Positions 15,517 through 23,913 of a stretch of 35,803 bases of DNA are shown here, piece after piece (positions within the stretch are counted from its first letter, which is position 1; the number at the start of each line of letters is the position of its first letter). The notes beneath the pieces are model-generated. The model searched no databases, was not told where the DNA came from, and worked only from the letters and a program-made list of their open reading frames with translations. Both the position numbers and the translations under genes were made by a program. The stretch comes from Candidatus Poribacteria bacterium. GTDB lineage: Bacteria; Poribacteria; WGA-4E; WGA-3G. The stretch lies in assembly GCA_022821065.1 (NCBI GenBank), contig JAJEEK010000060.1:1-35803 (forward strand). The letters are read 5' to 3'.

Positions 15517-18342
15517 TCACTCATCTTCATTTTTCAATCCAAGTGATTTTCTTATCATAACTTCACTATGACTAAGTTGTTTAGCAGCCTCTTTTAGCAG
15601 ATTAAAAGAGGCTGTTACACTTTGTTTAATCGTTTCTTGCTCTTTTTGGGGAAATAAAGGTATCGGGAAGTCCAAAATATATTTTTCATTTAACGTTGGA
15701 TAAGAAGTCCAAACTGCCCCTTTCAATGACCATTCTAAAAAGTGTTCAGATCGTAGAATAGACAACAATGTTTCCTTGTTTATCTGTCCATTTTCCTGTA
15801 AGATACAGAAGGCACTTGTTCCGATCAAACCATCTTCTTGAACAATCGTGATAGCATTTCTGTATGTTCTGACTTTAGAGACAATTAAATCACCTTTTCT
15901 CAAGATGCGTTTCCCGCCACTTGGTAAACATTTGCCTAACATTTCCTGTGGTATTATATTCCCAGTATGAATATCAATACTACCTATTTCCACATAGCGG
16001 TAAGACTTTTCTGGCTCTATATTAGGACTTTCTTTGGAAATATTAAACTCGTCTTTAACACGAGTATATCCATTTGAATGGCTTTGCATTAATGTTTCAA
16101 TTTCTTCATGTTTTGGGTGGAAGTGATAAGCGTCTATACGCTTGGCTTTTTTCACTTCTAAATAACTTTTCTCATAAGTATTAGGTAGAGGTTTCCAGCT
16201 TTCTGCGTCTGGATCGGCAAAGGAAAGGTTTACCTTTTTCGCCCATTCAATAAACGACTCGGCTATCCCTTTATCTAAATATCCATCATGGTTATGTAAA
16301 TCGTGGTCAATAATTACATGCCCGTTATCGTCTAACAAGTTCATATCATTTAACCCCTTGACATGCTTGTAGTTTCCTGAACTATCTTTACCACTTTTCT
16401 TACTTGTTGCGAAAAAGATAGGGTAATCAGCTACTTCAGGGCAATAATCAGTAGCATTTTTGTCATTATTCCATTTTTGAAGAAATAAAACGCCAGTTTT
16501 TGTGTCTGTATGAGGTTTAAAGGTATACTCATCTAAACTGACAACAGCCAAGATTCGGGCATGTTTCGTGATATATTCTCGGATTCTCTGATAGGTCGGT
16601 GCTCCAAGTTTTCCTTGTGGCAAGACAATTGCCATTCGTCCACCGGGCTTTAAGAAGTCAAGGTTGCGCTCAAGAAATAAAATCTCACGACCAACTTGGT
16701 TTAGAACGTCACCTTTTGCGTTAGTAGCAATGTTGTAAAGTTGAAGGATACGGTGTTCTTTGATAGCACCAGCAAACGGGGGGTTTGCCATTAGTAAATC
16801 AAAACTGAATTCTCTATTGTCGTTTTGGGAAACACGTAAACTCTCCAGTCTCTGAAAACCCTCATTGTAGGTATTTTGCCAATTTCTGTTTTCTGTGCGT
16901 TCATTCCAACGCTCATAATCCAGTGTATTGAGTTCCAGTACGTTTGATTTACCGTCACCAGCGATTAAGTTCAGTGTTCTGGCAACTCTGACGGTTTTTT
17001 CGTCAAAATCAATGCCAAATACTTTTAGAATATCCTCTTTATATTCATCTGGTATTTCTGTATTTGTAAAAAGATTACCCGTAAGTTTGAAAATAGTATG
17101 GACAGGAAATCCACAACTCCCCGCAGCCGTGTCAATCATATATTCCCCGCGCTTTGGATTCAACATTAGCACAGACATATCAATAACGTGGCGTGGCGTA
17201 AAGTATTGCCCCTTTTCACCTTTTGCGGACTTATTAACAAGATATTCAAATGCCTCGTCTAAAATAATGAGATTTGAGTTGAATAACTTGACATCTTGTA
17301 AACCGGAAACACATATCGCTAAATGGCTATCTGTAAGTTCAAATTTTGCATCATTAGAAAAAACGCCTCGCCATAAACCCTTTGCTTTTTCAAAGAGTTC
17401 CTGAATCTTCTCTTTGAGTTCAGACTCACCTTGTCCAGTATTTCTGAACCTCATTTGTCTAAAAGTATCATTGGGAATATCAACTATGTCAACATTCTCA
17501 CCTTGGCGACGTTCTATATACTCTTTGTCCTTACGGCTCTCATATTCATCATAGAGTTTTGTAAAGATAAGCTTAAAAACTTCTTCAAAAACATCTACGC
17601 CAGCATTAGCAAGCACTTCATTTTCAAGGTCTAAGATAACTTCCTTCAAGGTCTTGCGTTCTTGAGTCAATTTATCCTTGAGGATAAGTTCTTTGAGTGT
17701 AAATCGTACCTTGATTATATCTTCCAATGTCTCGTCTACAGCGGGGATATTAGGAATATCCTCAAAATAATTAGGAGGTTTGCGGTGATAGTAAGAAATT
17801 TGTTCTCCATTCGTCCATACTCCCATAGGCGCACCTGTTGCATGACAATACGAACGAAGTTGATCTTTACCTTCTTTGAGGTTAGGTTTTTTAACCTCAA
17901 CTATAATATCCACAACTTTTGGGTCTTTTTCATTTAAAACAACAATGTCAGCACGCTTCTTTGCTCTACCCATATTGATAGTATGTTCAATCTTTATCCG
18001 ATTTTTAGGATAGTCGTATCCATTCTCATCAATGAGTTGTCTTAGATAAAGTTGACGGATAAGTTCCTCTGGTTTTAAACTGACCCGCTTATTCCGAATG
18101 GGGCAGTAAACTAAATATCTTCTATTATCCGATTCCTGAATTTCATATTCAGTTTCAGACTCGGTAAACATCGCAATTTGACTGGATTTATCTATATTAT
18201 CACCTTCCTGTATAAAAACGTCTTTGCCGAAATCTTGAAGTTTATCGTCATTGAATAAAGCACAGCTATAATTGCTGTCTTTTATCACTTCTGTAATAAC
18301 TTGCCTGATATTTAGCGTAGTCTTTTCACTCATTACAATCAT
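15517..18342 (-). CDS. Single-chain restriction-modification-specificity protein (type I-like / type IIG)
   Basis: 941 residues. Residues 110-190 are a type I R-subunit N-terminal nuclease fold with a PD-(D/E)XK site: D132 in RADIVV, E149 and K151 in IVEVKKP. Residues 370-700 are an N6-adenine methylase domain of HsdM type: KGQYFTPRHVIDMSV, SAM motif I as DTAAGSCGF (404-412) and catalytic NPPF (520-523). Residues about 750-941 are one target-recognition domain (RYVEIGSID ... LRKGDLIVSKVRT ... LNEKYILDFPIPLFPQKEQ) followed by a helix, as in HsdS. No DEAD helicase is present, so cleavage should not need translocation. Motif I departs from the common DPACGSGGF. The transposase stop overlaps its start by 17 bp, giving translational coupling. 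A second ATG, nine bases downstream (18333), is an equally possible start. Confidence 0.88.
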   Translation of the reverse strand: MIVMSEKTTLNIRQVITEVIKDSNYSCALFNDDKLQDFGKDVFIQEGDNIDKSSQIAMFTESETEYEIQESDNRRYLVYCPIRNKRVSLKPEELIRQLYLRQLIDENGYDYPKNRIKIEHTINMGRAKKRADIVVLNEKDPKVVDIIVEVKKPNLKEGKDQLRSYCHATGAPMGVWTNGEQISYYHRKPPNYFEDIPNIPAVDETLEDIIKVRFTLKELILKDKLTQERKTLKEVILDLENEVLANAGVDVFEEVFKLIFTKLYDEYESRKDKEYIERRQGENVDIVDIPNDTFRQMRFRNTGQGESELKEKIQELFEKAKGLWRGVFSNDAKFELTDSHLAICVSGLQDVKLFNSNLIILDEAFEYLVNKSAKGEKGQYFTPRHVIDMSVLMLNPKRGEYMIDTAAGSCGFPVHTIFKLTGNLFTNTEIPDEYKEDILKVFGIDFDEKTVRVARTLNLIAGDGKSNVLELNTLDYERWNERTENRNWQNTYNEGFQRLESLRVSQNDNREFSFDLLMANPPFAGAIKEHRILQLYNIATNAKGDVLNQVGREILFLERNLDFLKPGGRMAIVLPQGKLGAPTYQRIREYITKHARILAVVSLDEYTFKPHTDTKTGVLFLQKWNNDKNATDYCPEVADYPIFFATSKKSGKDSSGNYKHVKGLNDMNLLDDNGHVIIDHDLHNHDGYLDKGIAESFIEWAKKVNLSFADPDAESWKPLPNTYEKSYLEVKKAKRIDAYHFHPKHEEIETLMQSHSNGYTRVKDEFNISKESPNIEPEKSYRYVEIGSIDIHTGNIIPQEMLGKCLPSGGKRILRKGDLIVSKVRTYRNAITIVQEDGLIGTSAFCILQENGQINKETLLSILRSEHFLEWSLKGAVWTSYPTLNEKYILDFPIPLFPQKEQETIKQSVTASFNLLKEAAKQLSHSEVMIRKSLGLKNEDE

Positions 18343-19249
18343 TCCCCTTTGGTAATATCATACTCTCGTTCACAAACTTCGTAAAAATGCACTCAAGGTT
18401 GCGATAGTTATAGATATAACACCGCTCTGCCACATAAAGTGGTGTGTATCCAATACTATAATGGTGGTGCTGTCCATACCAAGCCCGTTTAATTAGCGAC
18501 CAAAAGCCTTCTATGGTGTTGGTATGCTTATCACCGTCTACGTATTGCTCTTGGTGGTTAACAACGTGGTGTTTCATCTGCCGACCAATTTCGTGATAGG
18601 CGTGGAATTCGTCTGTCATAAGTTTGGATTCCTTGATATTAACAACGCTTTGGATAAACTCAAGGATACAACGTCCGGTAAGTTTTTCAGCGACTTTTGC
18701 TACAACCTTACCACCACGTTCAACTGCTCCGATAACAGCCGTTTTTTCTGTGCCACGTCCACGCTTGGCTGGTACTCTATCTTCTTTCTTATTCTCTTTG
18801 CGAGGTTTACCACCAATATAGGTTTCGTCTGCCTCTATTATGCCTTGTAGCACGATAGGATTGGTCTTTTTTGCCATTTCAGCACGGATACGCGTTAGTA
18901 TATACCAAGCTGTCTTTTGTGTCAAATTGAGGTCTCGCGACAATTGACAACTGGACAAACTTTTCTTAGCATTTACTACTAACGCAATAGCCATAAACCA
19001 CTTTTGGAGTGGTATTTTCGTGCCGTGAAACACTGTACCACACGTTACTTTGAAACTTGTACGGCACGCATGGCAGTTATATCGTCCTGTGCGACCTGTT
19101 TTGCCTTCTTCTTGTGTCTCATTCTTCGGGGCTACGTCCGGGCTATCACAATGCGGACAAACAGGCTTACCTTGCCATCTAATCTGTTCTAAGTGTGAAA
19201 TACAAGCCTCTTGGTCGGGGAAACGCTCCATGACTTCTATTAAATTCAT
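18326..19249 (-). CDS. IS1595-family (ISXO2-like) transposase
   Basis: 307 residues from ATG 19249; AAGGAG lies 8 bp upstream, which is better than the in-frame TTG at 19312. The N-terminus has a zinc ribbon (CPHC at 31-34, CHAC at 59-62) and a helix-turn-helix-like region. The ISXO2-like DDE domain carries D141 (EADETYIGGK), D213 (MTDEFHAYH) and E247 (KHTNTIEGFWSLIKRAWYGQ), with the typical HTNTIEGFW block. It is complete and undamaged, so it should be able to mobilise the 4.7-kb element. The last codons overlap the start of the RMS gene. Expression is probably kept low by a hairpin covering its ribosome-binding site. Confidence 0.93.
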   Translation of the reverse strand: MNLIEVMERFPDQEACISHLEQIRWQGKPVCPHCDSPDVAPKNETQEEGKTGRTGRYNCHACRTSFKVTCGTVFHGTKIPLQKWFMAIALVVNAKKSLSSCQLSRDLNLTQKTAWYILTRIRAEMAKKTNPIVLQGIIEADETYIGGKPRKENKKEDRVPAKRGRGTEKTAVIGAVERGGKVVAKVAEKLTGRCILEFIQSVVNIKESKLMTDEFHAYHEIGRQMKHHVVNHQEQYVDGDKHTNTIEGFWSLIKRAWYGQHHHYSIGYTPLYVAERCYIYNYRNLECIFTKFVNESMILPKGNDCNE

Positions 19250-19254
19250 GCCCA

Positions 19255-19280
19255 AACTCCTTTGTGTTTCAAAAGGAGTT
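19255..19280 (-). promoter_or_regulatory. Hairpin sequestering the transposase ribosome-binding site
   Basis: On the minus strand AACTCCTTT - TGAAACAC - AAAGGAGTT forms a perfect 9-bp stem. Its 3' arm contains the AAGGAG that serves ATG 19249. Such occlusion of transposase translation is known for other insertion sequences (IS200, IS10); here it is inferred from sequence only. Confidence 0.7.
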
Positions 19281-19357
19281 GTATTATTTCTGCTAATTTT
19301 GCTATAATACAAAGTGCTACTACAGAAAGTAAATACAACTCAAATTTTCTGTATTGT

Positions 19358-19381
19358 AAGGGGAGTGTCCGCTCCCCTTTT
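19358..19381. terminator. GC-rich hairpin in the transposase leader
   Basis: AAGGGGAG - TGTCCG - CTCCCCTT is a perfect 8-bp stem, followed on the plus strand by a short T-run. It could end plus-strand transcription running into the element. On the minus strand it lies just downstream of the proposed promoter and would form a 5' cap hairpin on the transposase mRNA. Confidence 0.5.
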
Positions 19382-19391
19382 AACTACCAAT

Positions 19392-19421
19392 ATTATAGCA
19401 TATTTCAAAGAACAAAAACAA
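19392..19421 (-). promoter_or_regulatory. Putative promoter of the element operon
   Basis: On the minus strand TTGTTT (19421-19416), an 18-bp spacer and TATAAT (19397-19392) preceded by TGC form an extended -10 promoter. It lies about 145 bp upstream of the transposase ATG and inside the right inverted repeat. Confidence 0.55.
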
Positions 19422-19474
19422 GTAAAAAGTCAATGAATACAAGGGTTTAAAGCGATTTTTCAATAACTTTTTTC

Positions 19475-19496
19475 AAGCCCGAAACTTCTAATAGCG
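19475..19496 (-). repeat. Right terminal inverted repeat of the IS1595-family element
   Basis: 22 bp, exact reverse complement of 14775-14796, next to the right target duplication. Confidence 0.93.
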
Positions 19497-19504
19497 TTTA
19501 ATTT
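19497..19504. repeat. Right 8-bp target site duplication TTTAATTT
   Basis: Identical to 14767-14774. Confidence 0.92.
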
Positions 19505-19527
19505 TAAAATTTACCAAGAAGGCTAAG

Positions 19528-19638
19528 AGGCTTTCGGCTTTCGGCTTTCGGAAACCTCTTTACCGACTGCCTCTTTGCCGACTGCCTCTTTGCCGTTTTC
19601 CGACTGCCTCTTTGCCGACTGCTTCTTTGCCGACTACT
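19528..19638. repeat. CTTTCGG heptads and CGACTGCCTCTTTGC array
   Basis: Three CTTTCGG heptads (19531-19551) are followed by GAAACCTCTTTACCGAC. Then come about five copies of a 15-bp unit CGACTGCCTCTTTGC with one GTTTTC interruption (19564-19635). It lies between the right end of the IS1595 element and the pdxA stop. Related units occur in frame inside the peptidase gene at 9861 and 14467. Confidence 0.8.
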
Positions 19639-19643
19639 GATGG

Positions 19644-20768
19644 CTACCCTGCGAGTTGTGCGGCGCAGTTCAGTGCTGCTACAAGACTGCTCTCGCTGGC
19701 AATACCTTTACCGGCTATGTCAAACGCTGTTCCGTGGTCCACACTGGTACGAATTATCGGCAAACCCAAGGTGACGTTTACCAGTTCACCAAATCCGAGG
19801 AGTTTTATCGGTATATTACCTTGATCGTGATACATGGCGATAACGGCGTGCCAGTAGCCTTGCTTTGCTTTCACGAAAAGCGCATCAGCAGGGAGTGGAC
19901 CGTCTATTGTAGCGTTTGGTGTCTGTACGTATGAAATGGCTGGACGGATGAAACGTTCTTCCTCGTCGCCGAAAATACCGTTTTCACCAGCATGAGGATT
20001 CAGCCCGGCAACGGCAAGTCGTGGTTCGGGAGTACCACAGTGAATCAGTGCCTGTTGTGTGATACGAATAACCTTCACGATTTTTTCGATAGAGAGAGAC
20101 TTCGACACATCGGCAAGCGGGATATGATTTGTAGCAAAAGAGACAGCAAAACCGACATGTTTATTTCCAACGTTCCTACCGGCATTTGCTGTCAATGCTT
20201 CCGGCGTGCAGAGCATCATCACTACGTCAGGCGTATTCGTAAATGCAGCAAGCATTTCGGTGTGCCCCGGATAGGGGTATCCGGCACGGTTTATGGCAGC
20301 TTTGGATATTGGCGCAGTCGTGATAGCGTCAAGTTCTCCGAGCATTGCGAGATGTGTGGCGACTTCAATTGCTTTAACGGCGGCAGCACCCGCACGAGCA
20401 TCTATGGTACCAAAGGAGATTTCCTCGGGAACTATTGAGGAGACATCAAGCACATCGATTGTGCCATAGATTGCTGATGCTTGTTCGGGAGTTTTGATGC
20501 TGTTAATTCTTAATCCTGTCTCTCTCCGTTCTGAGCTGACGGATGGTATCGGTTGACACGCTTTCTCAAGGATAGTAGGACTCCCAATCACAATTGGCTG
20601 GCAGAATGAATATACGTCTCTGTGTGTGAGTGCCTTGACGATGATTTCGGGACCGATACCGGCTGCATCCCCCATTGTGATTCCAATCCGCGGTCTATTT
20701 ATGGGACATGATGTGCGCGTCTTGGACACAATAGTTTGGGGTTGGACGGGGTGTTCTGTGGGAATCAT
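19644..20768 (-). CDS. pdxA: PdxA, 4-hydroxythreonine-4-phosphate dehydrogenase family
   Basis: 374 residues; PdxA is usually about 330. The extra length includes an N-terminal extension of about 25 residues before RPRIGITMGDAAGIGPEI. The enzyme oxidises 4-phosphohydroxy-L-threonine in pyridoxal phosphate synthesis. Metal-binding histidines are visible in YPGHTEM (H169), FATNHIPL (H215) and MYHDQGNIPIKLLG (H314), with GLNPHAGENG between. The common GDPAG is GDAAG here. An internal start at the codon for M32 would lose the phosphate loop, so an upstream start is needed; ATG 20768 is preceded directly by a palindromic element (CTGATAACTTCTA). It is the last gene of the minus-strand block. A PdxA2-type role (other phosphorylated hydroxy acids) cannot be excluded. 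Confidence 0.88.
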   Translation of the reverse strand: MIPTEHPVQPQTIVSKTRTSCPINRPRIGITMGDAAGIGPEIIVKALTHRDVYSFCQPIVIGSPTILEKACQPIPSVSSERRETGLRINSIKTPEQASAIYGTIDVLDVSSIVPEEISFGTIDARAGAAAVKAIEVATHLAMLGELDAITTAPISKAAINRAGYPYPGHTEMLAAFTNTPDVVMMLCTPEALTANAGRNVGNKHVGFAVSFATNHIPLADVSKSLSIEKIVKVIRITQQALIHCGTPEPRLAVAGLNPHAGENGIFGDEEERFIRPAISYVQTPNATIDGPLPADALFVKAKQGYWHAVIAMYHDQGNIPIKLLGFGELVNVTLGLPIIRTSVDHGTAFDIAGKGIASESSLVAALNCAAQLAG

Positions 20769-20970
20769 TAGAAGTTATCAGTTTTCAGTACGGTTTTTCT
20801 GCGAAAAACCTTTCAGTTTTCAGTTAAGAGGTTTGTTGTGGCAGTTACAGTAAATCTTACAGACACAAGTTGTTAACTTTAACCATCAACTCGACTCCGT
20901 TATAAATGTTAAGGCACGAGTTGATGGTTAAAACTGAGTACTGAAAGGCGTACTCGCCGTACTGTTAACT
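20769..20970. repeat. Palindromic intergenic element with nested hairpins
   Basis: AGAAGTTATCAGTTTTCAGT on the left and ACTGAGTACTGAAAGG...ACTGTTAACTGCG on the right are inverted. The core TTGTGGCAGTTACAG (20835-20849) is the inverted form of that at 2650 and 25528. A GG TTTTT-AAAAA CC hairpin (20786-20816), a GGCG-CGCC hairpin (20946-20959) and the 16-bp hairpin at 20878 are nested in it. It overlaps the stop codon of the S4-domain gene. Confidence 0.8.
20878..20932. repeat. Hairpin H1: 16-bp variable stem, conserved loop ends
   Basis: TTTAACCATCAACTCG (20878-20893) and its exact reverse complement (20917-20932) enclose a 23-base loop beginning ACTCCG and ending TAAGGCA. The loop ends and the inner CTCG/CGAG are shared with H2, while the other 12 stem positions are largely different. 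It interrupts the palindromic element relative to the copy at 2650. Confidence 0.85.
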
Positions 20971-21285
20971 GCGTACTCGCTGACGATAGAGTGTTTCAGC
21001 ACGCGCTCGTGAGACGTTTCCGGTGGGGAGTTCGACGACTTCGTATTCGGGTTCAGGTGTATCCTCAATGCCTTGGACCGAAAATCTCGACTCCGATGTT
21101 TTTTGACTAAGGCACGAGATTTTCGGTCCAGGATGCGGCATACGAATTACGTCGCCTACAGAGAGCATCTTCCCGGCTTTTGCGACATGTCCGTTGACAC
21201 TCACTGCGCCTTTGCTGCAGAGCGTATTCGCAATCGTACGCCGTTTTACGAGACGGCTGACTTGTAGGAATTTATCTAATCGCAT
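20965..21285 (-). CDS. S4 RNA-binding domain protein, RqcP/Hsp15-like
   Basis: 106 residues. MRLDKFLQVSRLVKRRTIANTL and GAVSVNGHVAKAGKMLSVGDVI are a textbook S4 domain of the RqcP (YabP)/Hsp15 group. RqcP and Hsp15 bind stalled 50S subunits carrying peptidyl-tRNA in ribosome quality control. B. subtilis RqcP is about 86 residues. The excess here falls at GPKIS...SVQ (residues 53-71), which is exactly hairpin H2 read in frame, followed by the normal C-terminal EYEVVELPTG. The stop TAA lies in the palindromic element downstream (CGCAGTTAACAG), which also supplies the last residues. Its position next to lon, clpX and clpP fits protein quality control. The S4 assignment is firm, RqcP versus Hsp15 less so. 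Confidence 0.85.
   Translation of the reverse strand: MRLDKFLQVSRLVKRRTIANTLCSKGAVSVNGHVAKAGKMLSVGDVIRMPHPGPKISCLSQKTSESRFSVQGIEDTPEPEYEVVELPTGNVSRARAETLYRQRVRS
21074..21130. repeat. Hairpin H2: 16-bp variable stem, in frame within the S4-domain gene
   Basis: TGGACCGAAAATCTCG (21074-21089) and its exact reverse complement (21115-21130) enclose a 25-base loop starting ACTCCG and ending TAAGGCA, in the same orientation as H1. The total is 57 bases (19 codons), so the frame is kept. Confidence 0.87.
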
Positions 21286-21291
21286 ATTTTC

Positions 21292-21384
21292 CCAGTTAAC
21301 AGTTAACAGTTTCCAGTTAACAGTTAAGAGAGGTTGTGTTATCCGAGTATTTCTTTTCTTTAACTGGTTACTGGTTACTGGTTA
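21292..21384. repeat. Palindromic intergenic element between the S4-domain gene and lon
   Basis: CCAGTTAACAGTTAACAGTTTCCAG heptads pair with CTTTAACTGGTTACTGGTTACTGG. The core TTGTGTTATCCGAG is the inverse of that at 6101. The lon stop codon and its last five codons lie in the right arm. Confidence 0.8.
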
Positions 21385-23824
21385 CTATTTCTGCGGCGAC
21401 TGGCATTTCTACGGGAACTTCAGGTTCGACGATCGGTTCTGTCAGTGCCAGTTCCAGTACTTCCATCATATCGTTGACTTTGTGGAAACGGATCCCTTCA
21501 CGAATCTCTGTTGGAATATCCACTTCGTCTTTTTCGTTGTCTACGGGGATAATGATGTCAAAGATACCGTTTCGATAGGCGGCGAGTGCCTTCTCTTTTA
21601 GACCGCCGATGGGTAGAACTCTGCCTCGGAGTGTGATCTCACCCGTCATAGCGATGTCTTTTCGGACAGATTTACCCGTGAATGCGGAGAGAATCGCCGT
21701 GGCGACGGTGATACCTGCGGAAGGTCCGTCCTTCGGGACTGCACCTTCGGGGATGTGGATATGGATATCTTGTTGCTCGAACTGCTTGTCGGATAGCCCG
21801 AAGGATTCGGAGCGTGATCGGATATAAGCGACAGCCGTCTGGACAGACTCACGCATAACTTCCTGAAGTTGACCGGTCATACTGAGTTTGCCTTCGCCTT
21901 GGCCTTGCATTGTGGTTGCCTCAACGGAGACGATATCGCCGCCAATTTGCGTCCATACCATCCCGGTCGCGACCCCGATTTCGTCGCGTTCCTCGGCTTT
22001 CGTGCGGGTCCACTTGGCGGGTCCGAGATAGTCGGTCAAGTTGTTTGGCGTTATTTCGACGTTGAGATCCGGTGTTTCTTCGGTGACAATCTCTCTTGCG
22101 ACTTTCCGCATAACGGTAGTGATTGTGCGTTCGAGGCTTCGGACACCGGCTTCGCGGGTATATTTATGTATCATTTCATAGATGGCATCGTCTGTGAAAG
22201 TGATATTATCCGTTGAGAGTCCGTGCCGTTCAAGTTGTTTCGGGATGAGTCCATTCGGTGTAAAAGTAGTGATGTTATGCTTCTCGAAATCGGTGTACCC
22301 CGGCAGTTCGATGATTTCCATCCGGTCTTGGAGCGGAGCGGGTATCGTAACGCGGGTGTTAGCAGTCGTGATGAACATGACATCGGAGAGATCGAAGGCG
22401 ATATCCATGTAATGGTCTCGGAACGTAGAATTCTGTTCTGGGTCAAGGACCTCAAGGAGTGCGGATGCTGGGTCGCCTCGGAAATCGGAACTCAGCTTAT
22501 CGATTTCGTCAAGTAGAAAGAGCGGATTTTTCGACTTCACATCTCGGAGGCCTTGGATAATACGTCCGGGGATCGCGCCGATATAGGTGCGTCTGTGTCC
22601 ACGGATTTCTGCTTCATCGCGAACGCCGCCGAGCGACATCCTCACGAATTTCCGACCGGTGGCACGGGCAACTGATTTACCAAGCGATGTTTTTCCGACG
22701 CCTGGCGGTCCGACGAGACAAATAATAGGACCTTTTAGATGCTTCACGAGTTGTAAGACGGCGAGGTATTCGAGTACATTCTCTTTCGGTTTTTCCAGCC
22801 CGTAGTGATCTTCGTCAAGTATGCGTTGTGCTTCCGGAAGTTGAAGTTGGTGTTCGGTGCTATCTTTCCAAGGGAGGGCGAGTATCCAATCGACGTAGGT
22901 GCGAATGACACCAGATTCTGCGGATTGCGGCGGTATTTGCGCCAACCTATCCAATTCCTTGAGTGCCTTTTCTTCCGCTTCCTCAGACATCCCGGCGTTT
23001 TTCACCTGTTCTCGGAGTTCATCAACTTCAGCGATGTCATCTCTTCCGAGTTCCTTCTGTATCACTTTCATCTGTTCTTGAAGGTAAAATTCTCGGTGCG
23101 TTTTCTGGACGGATTCACGGACCTGATTGTGAATATCGTCCCAAAGTTCGTTACGTTCTGATGCTTCTTCCAAGAACCTGATGATAAGTTGTAATCGCTT
23201 AATCGGGTTGAGTTCTTCAAGGGTTTCTTGGCGTTCGGAGGCAGTAAGTCCGAGAAGTCCAGCGATCGTATCCGCGAGGTGTCCGGGTTCTTCTTGGTCT
23301 TTAATATTGCGTTTGACTTCTTCGGATGTCAGGTTGTGAGACTGTGAGTTTCGTCGTTGTTCTTTTTGTCGTGTTTTTGCGTACTCACTGAAAAGCTTCT
23401 TGGCTTTTTTAGTGAGTGCGGCGGCAGCGTCCGCTAAACCGATTTCTTCATGAACGACTTTCACATCCGCCTTCAAAAAATCGGTCGTTTTCGTATAGCG
23501 AAGGACGATGGCGCGCTGTTCTGCGGCGACAGCGATACGGATGGTGCCGTCTCCGGGTTCATAAGATTCGATGATATTAGCGACAGCACCAATACTGTGG
23601 AGATGTTCAGTCGTGATTTCTTCCTCGTCTTCCAATTCCACTTTCTGATGGAGGAGGAGCACCCGCCTATCCGAACGGAGCGCGGTATGGACCGCCTGGA
23701 TTCCCATCTTGCGAGTCGCGTTTAGAAGAGATTTCGTCCTGGGGAAAACCGTATTGAAATCCGGTGGTAAATAGATAATGGGCAAACTTACCGGTTCGTA
23801 TTCTTTCGTTGCTGTCGAATTCAT
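21368..23824 (-). CDS. lon: Lon protease (ATP-dependent, AAA+ with Ser-Lys site)
   Basis: 818 residues from ATG 23824, which has AAAGGA about 9 bp upstream; an in-frame TTG seven codons earlier is less likely. Domain order: LonN ([15 protein letters not shown]...), coiled middle region, AAA+ module with Walker [10 protein letters not shown] and Walker [11 protein letters not shown], then the protease domain with S702 (PKDGPSAGI) and K743 (GGLKEKAL). It degrades misfolded and regulatory proteins in the cytoplasm. The gene follows clpX on the same strand. The C-terminus VTSNQ-stop is read from a GTAACCAG repeat in the downstream palindrome, so the native tail has been altered. The last 20 residues are rich in Glu, Pro and Val. 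Confidence 0.96.
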   Translation of the reverse strand: MNSTATKEYEPVSLPIIYLPPDFNTVFPRTKSLLNATRKMGIQAVHTALRSDRRVLLLHQKVELEDEEEITTEHLHSIGAVANIIESYEPGDGTIRIAVAAEQRAIVLRYTKTTDFLKADVKVVHEEIGLADAAAALTKKAKKLFSEYAKTRQKEQRRNSQSHNLTSEEVKRNIKDQEEPGHLADTIAGLLGLTASERQETLEELNPIKRLQLIIRFLEEASERNELWDDIHNQVRESVQKTHREFYLQEQMKVIQKELGRDDIAEVDELREQVKNAGMSEEAEEKALKELDRLAQIPPQSAESGVIRTYVDWILALPWKDSTEHQLQLPEAQRILDEDHYGLEKPKENVLEYLAVLQLVKHLKGPIICLVGPPGVGKTSLGKSVARATGRKFVRMSLGGVRDEAEIRGHRRTYIGAIPGRIIQGLRDVKSKNPLFLLDEIDKLSSDFRGDPASALLEVLDPEQNSTFRDHYMDIAFDLSDVMFITTANTRVTIPAPLQDRMEIIELPGYTDFEKHNITTFTPNGLIPKQLERHGLSTDNITFTDDAIYEMIHKYTREAGVRSLERTITTVMRKVAREIVTEETPDLNVEITPNNLTDYLGPAKWTRTKAEERDEIGVATGMVWTQIGGDIVSVEATTMQGQGEGKLSMTGQLQEVMRESVQTAVAYIRSRSESFGLSDKQFEQQDIHIHIPEGAVPKDGPSAGITVATAILSAFTGKSVRKDIAMTGEITLRGRVLPIGGLKEKALAAYRNGIFDIIIPVDNEKDEVDIPTEIREGIRFHKVNDMMEVLELALTEPIVEPEVPVEMPVAAEIVTSNQ

Positions 23825-23840
23825 GTTTCTAATCCTTTTT

Positions 23841-23901
23841 TTCAAGTTAACAGTTACCAGAAAAGAAAACTCTTCTCTTAACTGGTTACTGGTTACTTGA
23901 A
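23841..23901. repeat. Short palindromic intergenic element between lon and clpX
   Basis: TTCAAGTTAACAGTTACCAG pairs with CTGGTTACTGGTTACTTGAA around AAAAGAAAACTCTTCTCTTAA. It is the smallest clear member of the family in the window (61 bp). Confidence 0.85.
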
Positions 23902-23913
23902 AAATGTTAACTA

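Larger units (their letters stand above)
14775..19496 (-). mobile_element. Complete IS1595-family element carrying an RMS gene and a DUF4145 gene
   Basis: The two ends are perfect 22-bp inverted repeats: 14775-14796 (starting CGCTATTAGAAG, ending GGGCTT) and 19475-19496 (its reverse complement). They are flanked by perfect 8-bp direct repeats TTTAATTT. The 4722-bp interior holds three minus-strand genes in the order transposase, RMS protein, DUF4145 protein, with no unrelated sequence. Passenger genes are known in some IS1595 members; a single-chain restriction-modification cargo is the notable point. The intact ends, intact transposase and clean duplication argue for a recent insertion by one transposition event. 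The region is more AT-rich than the flanks. Confidence 0.93.

Noticed and set aside
19564..19638. CRISPR-like array of 15-bp units
   Set aside because: The units are directly adjacent with no unique spacers and no cas genes are present; it is a simple tandem repeat.
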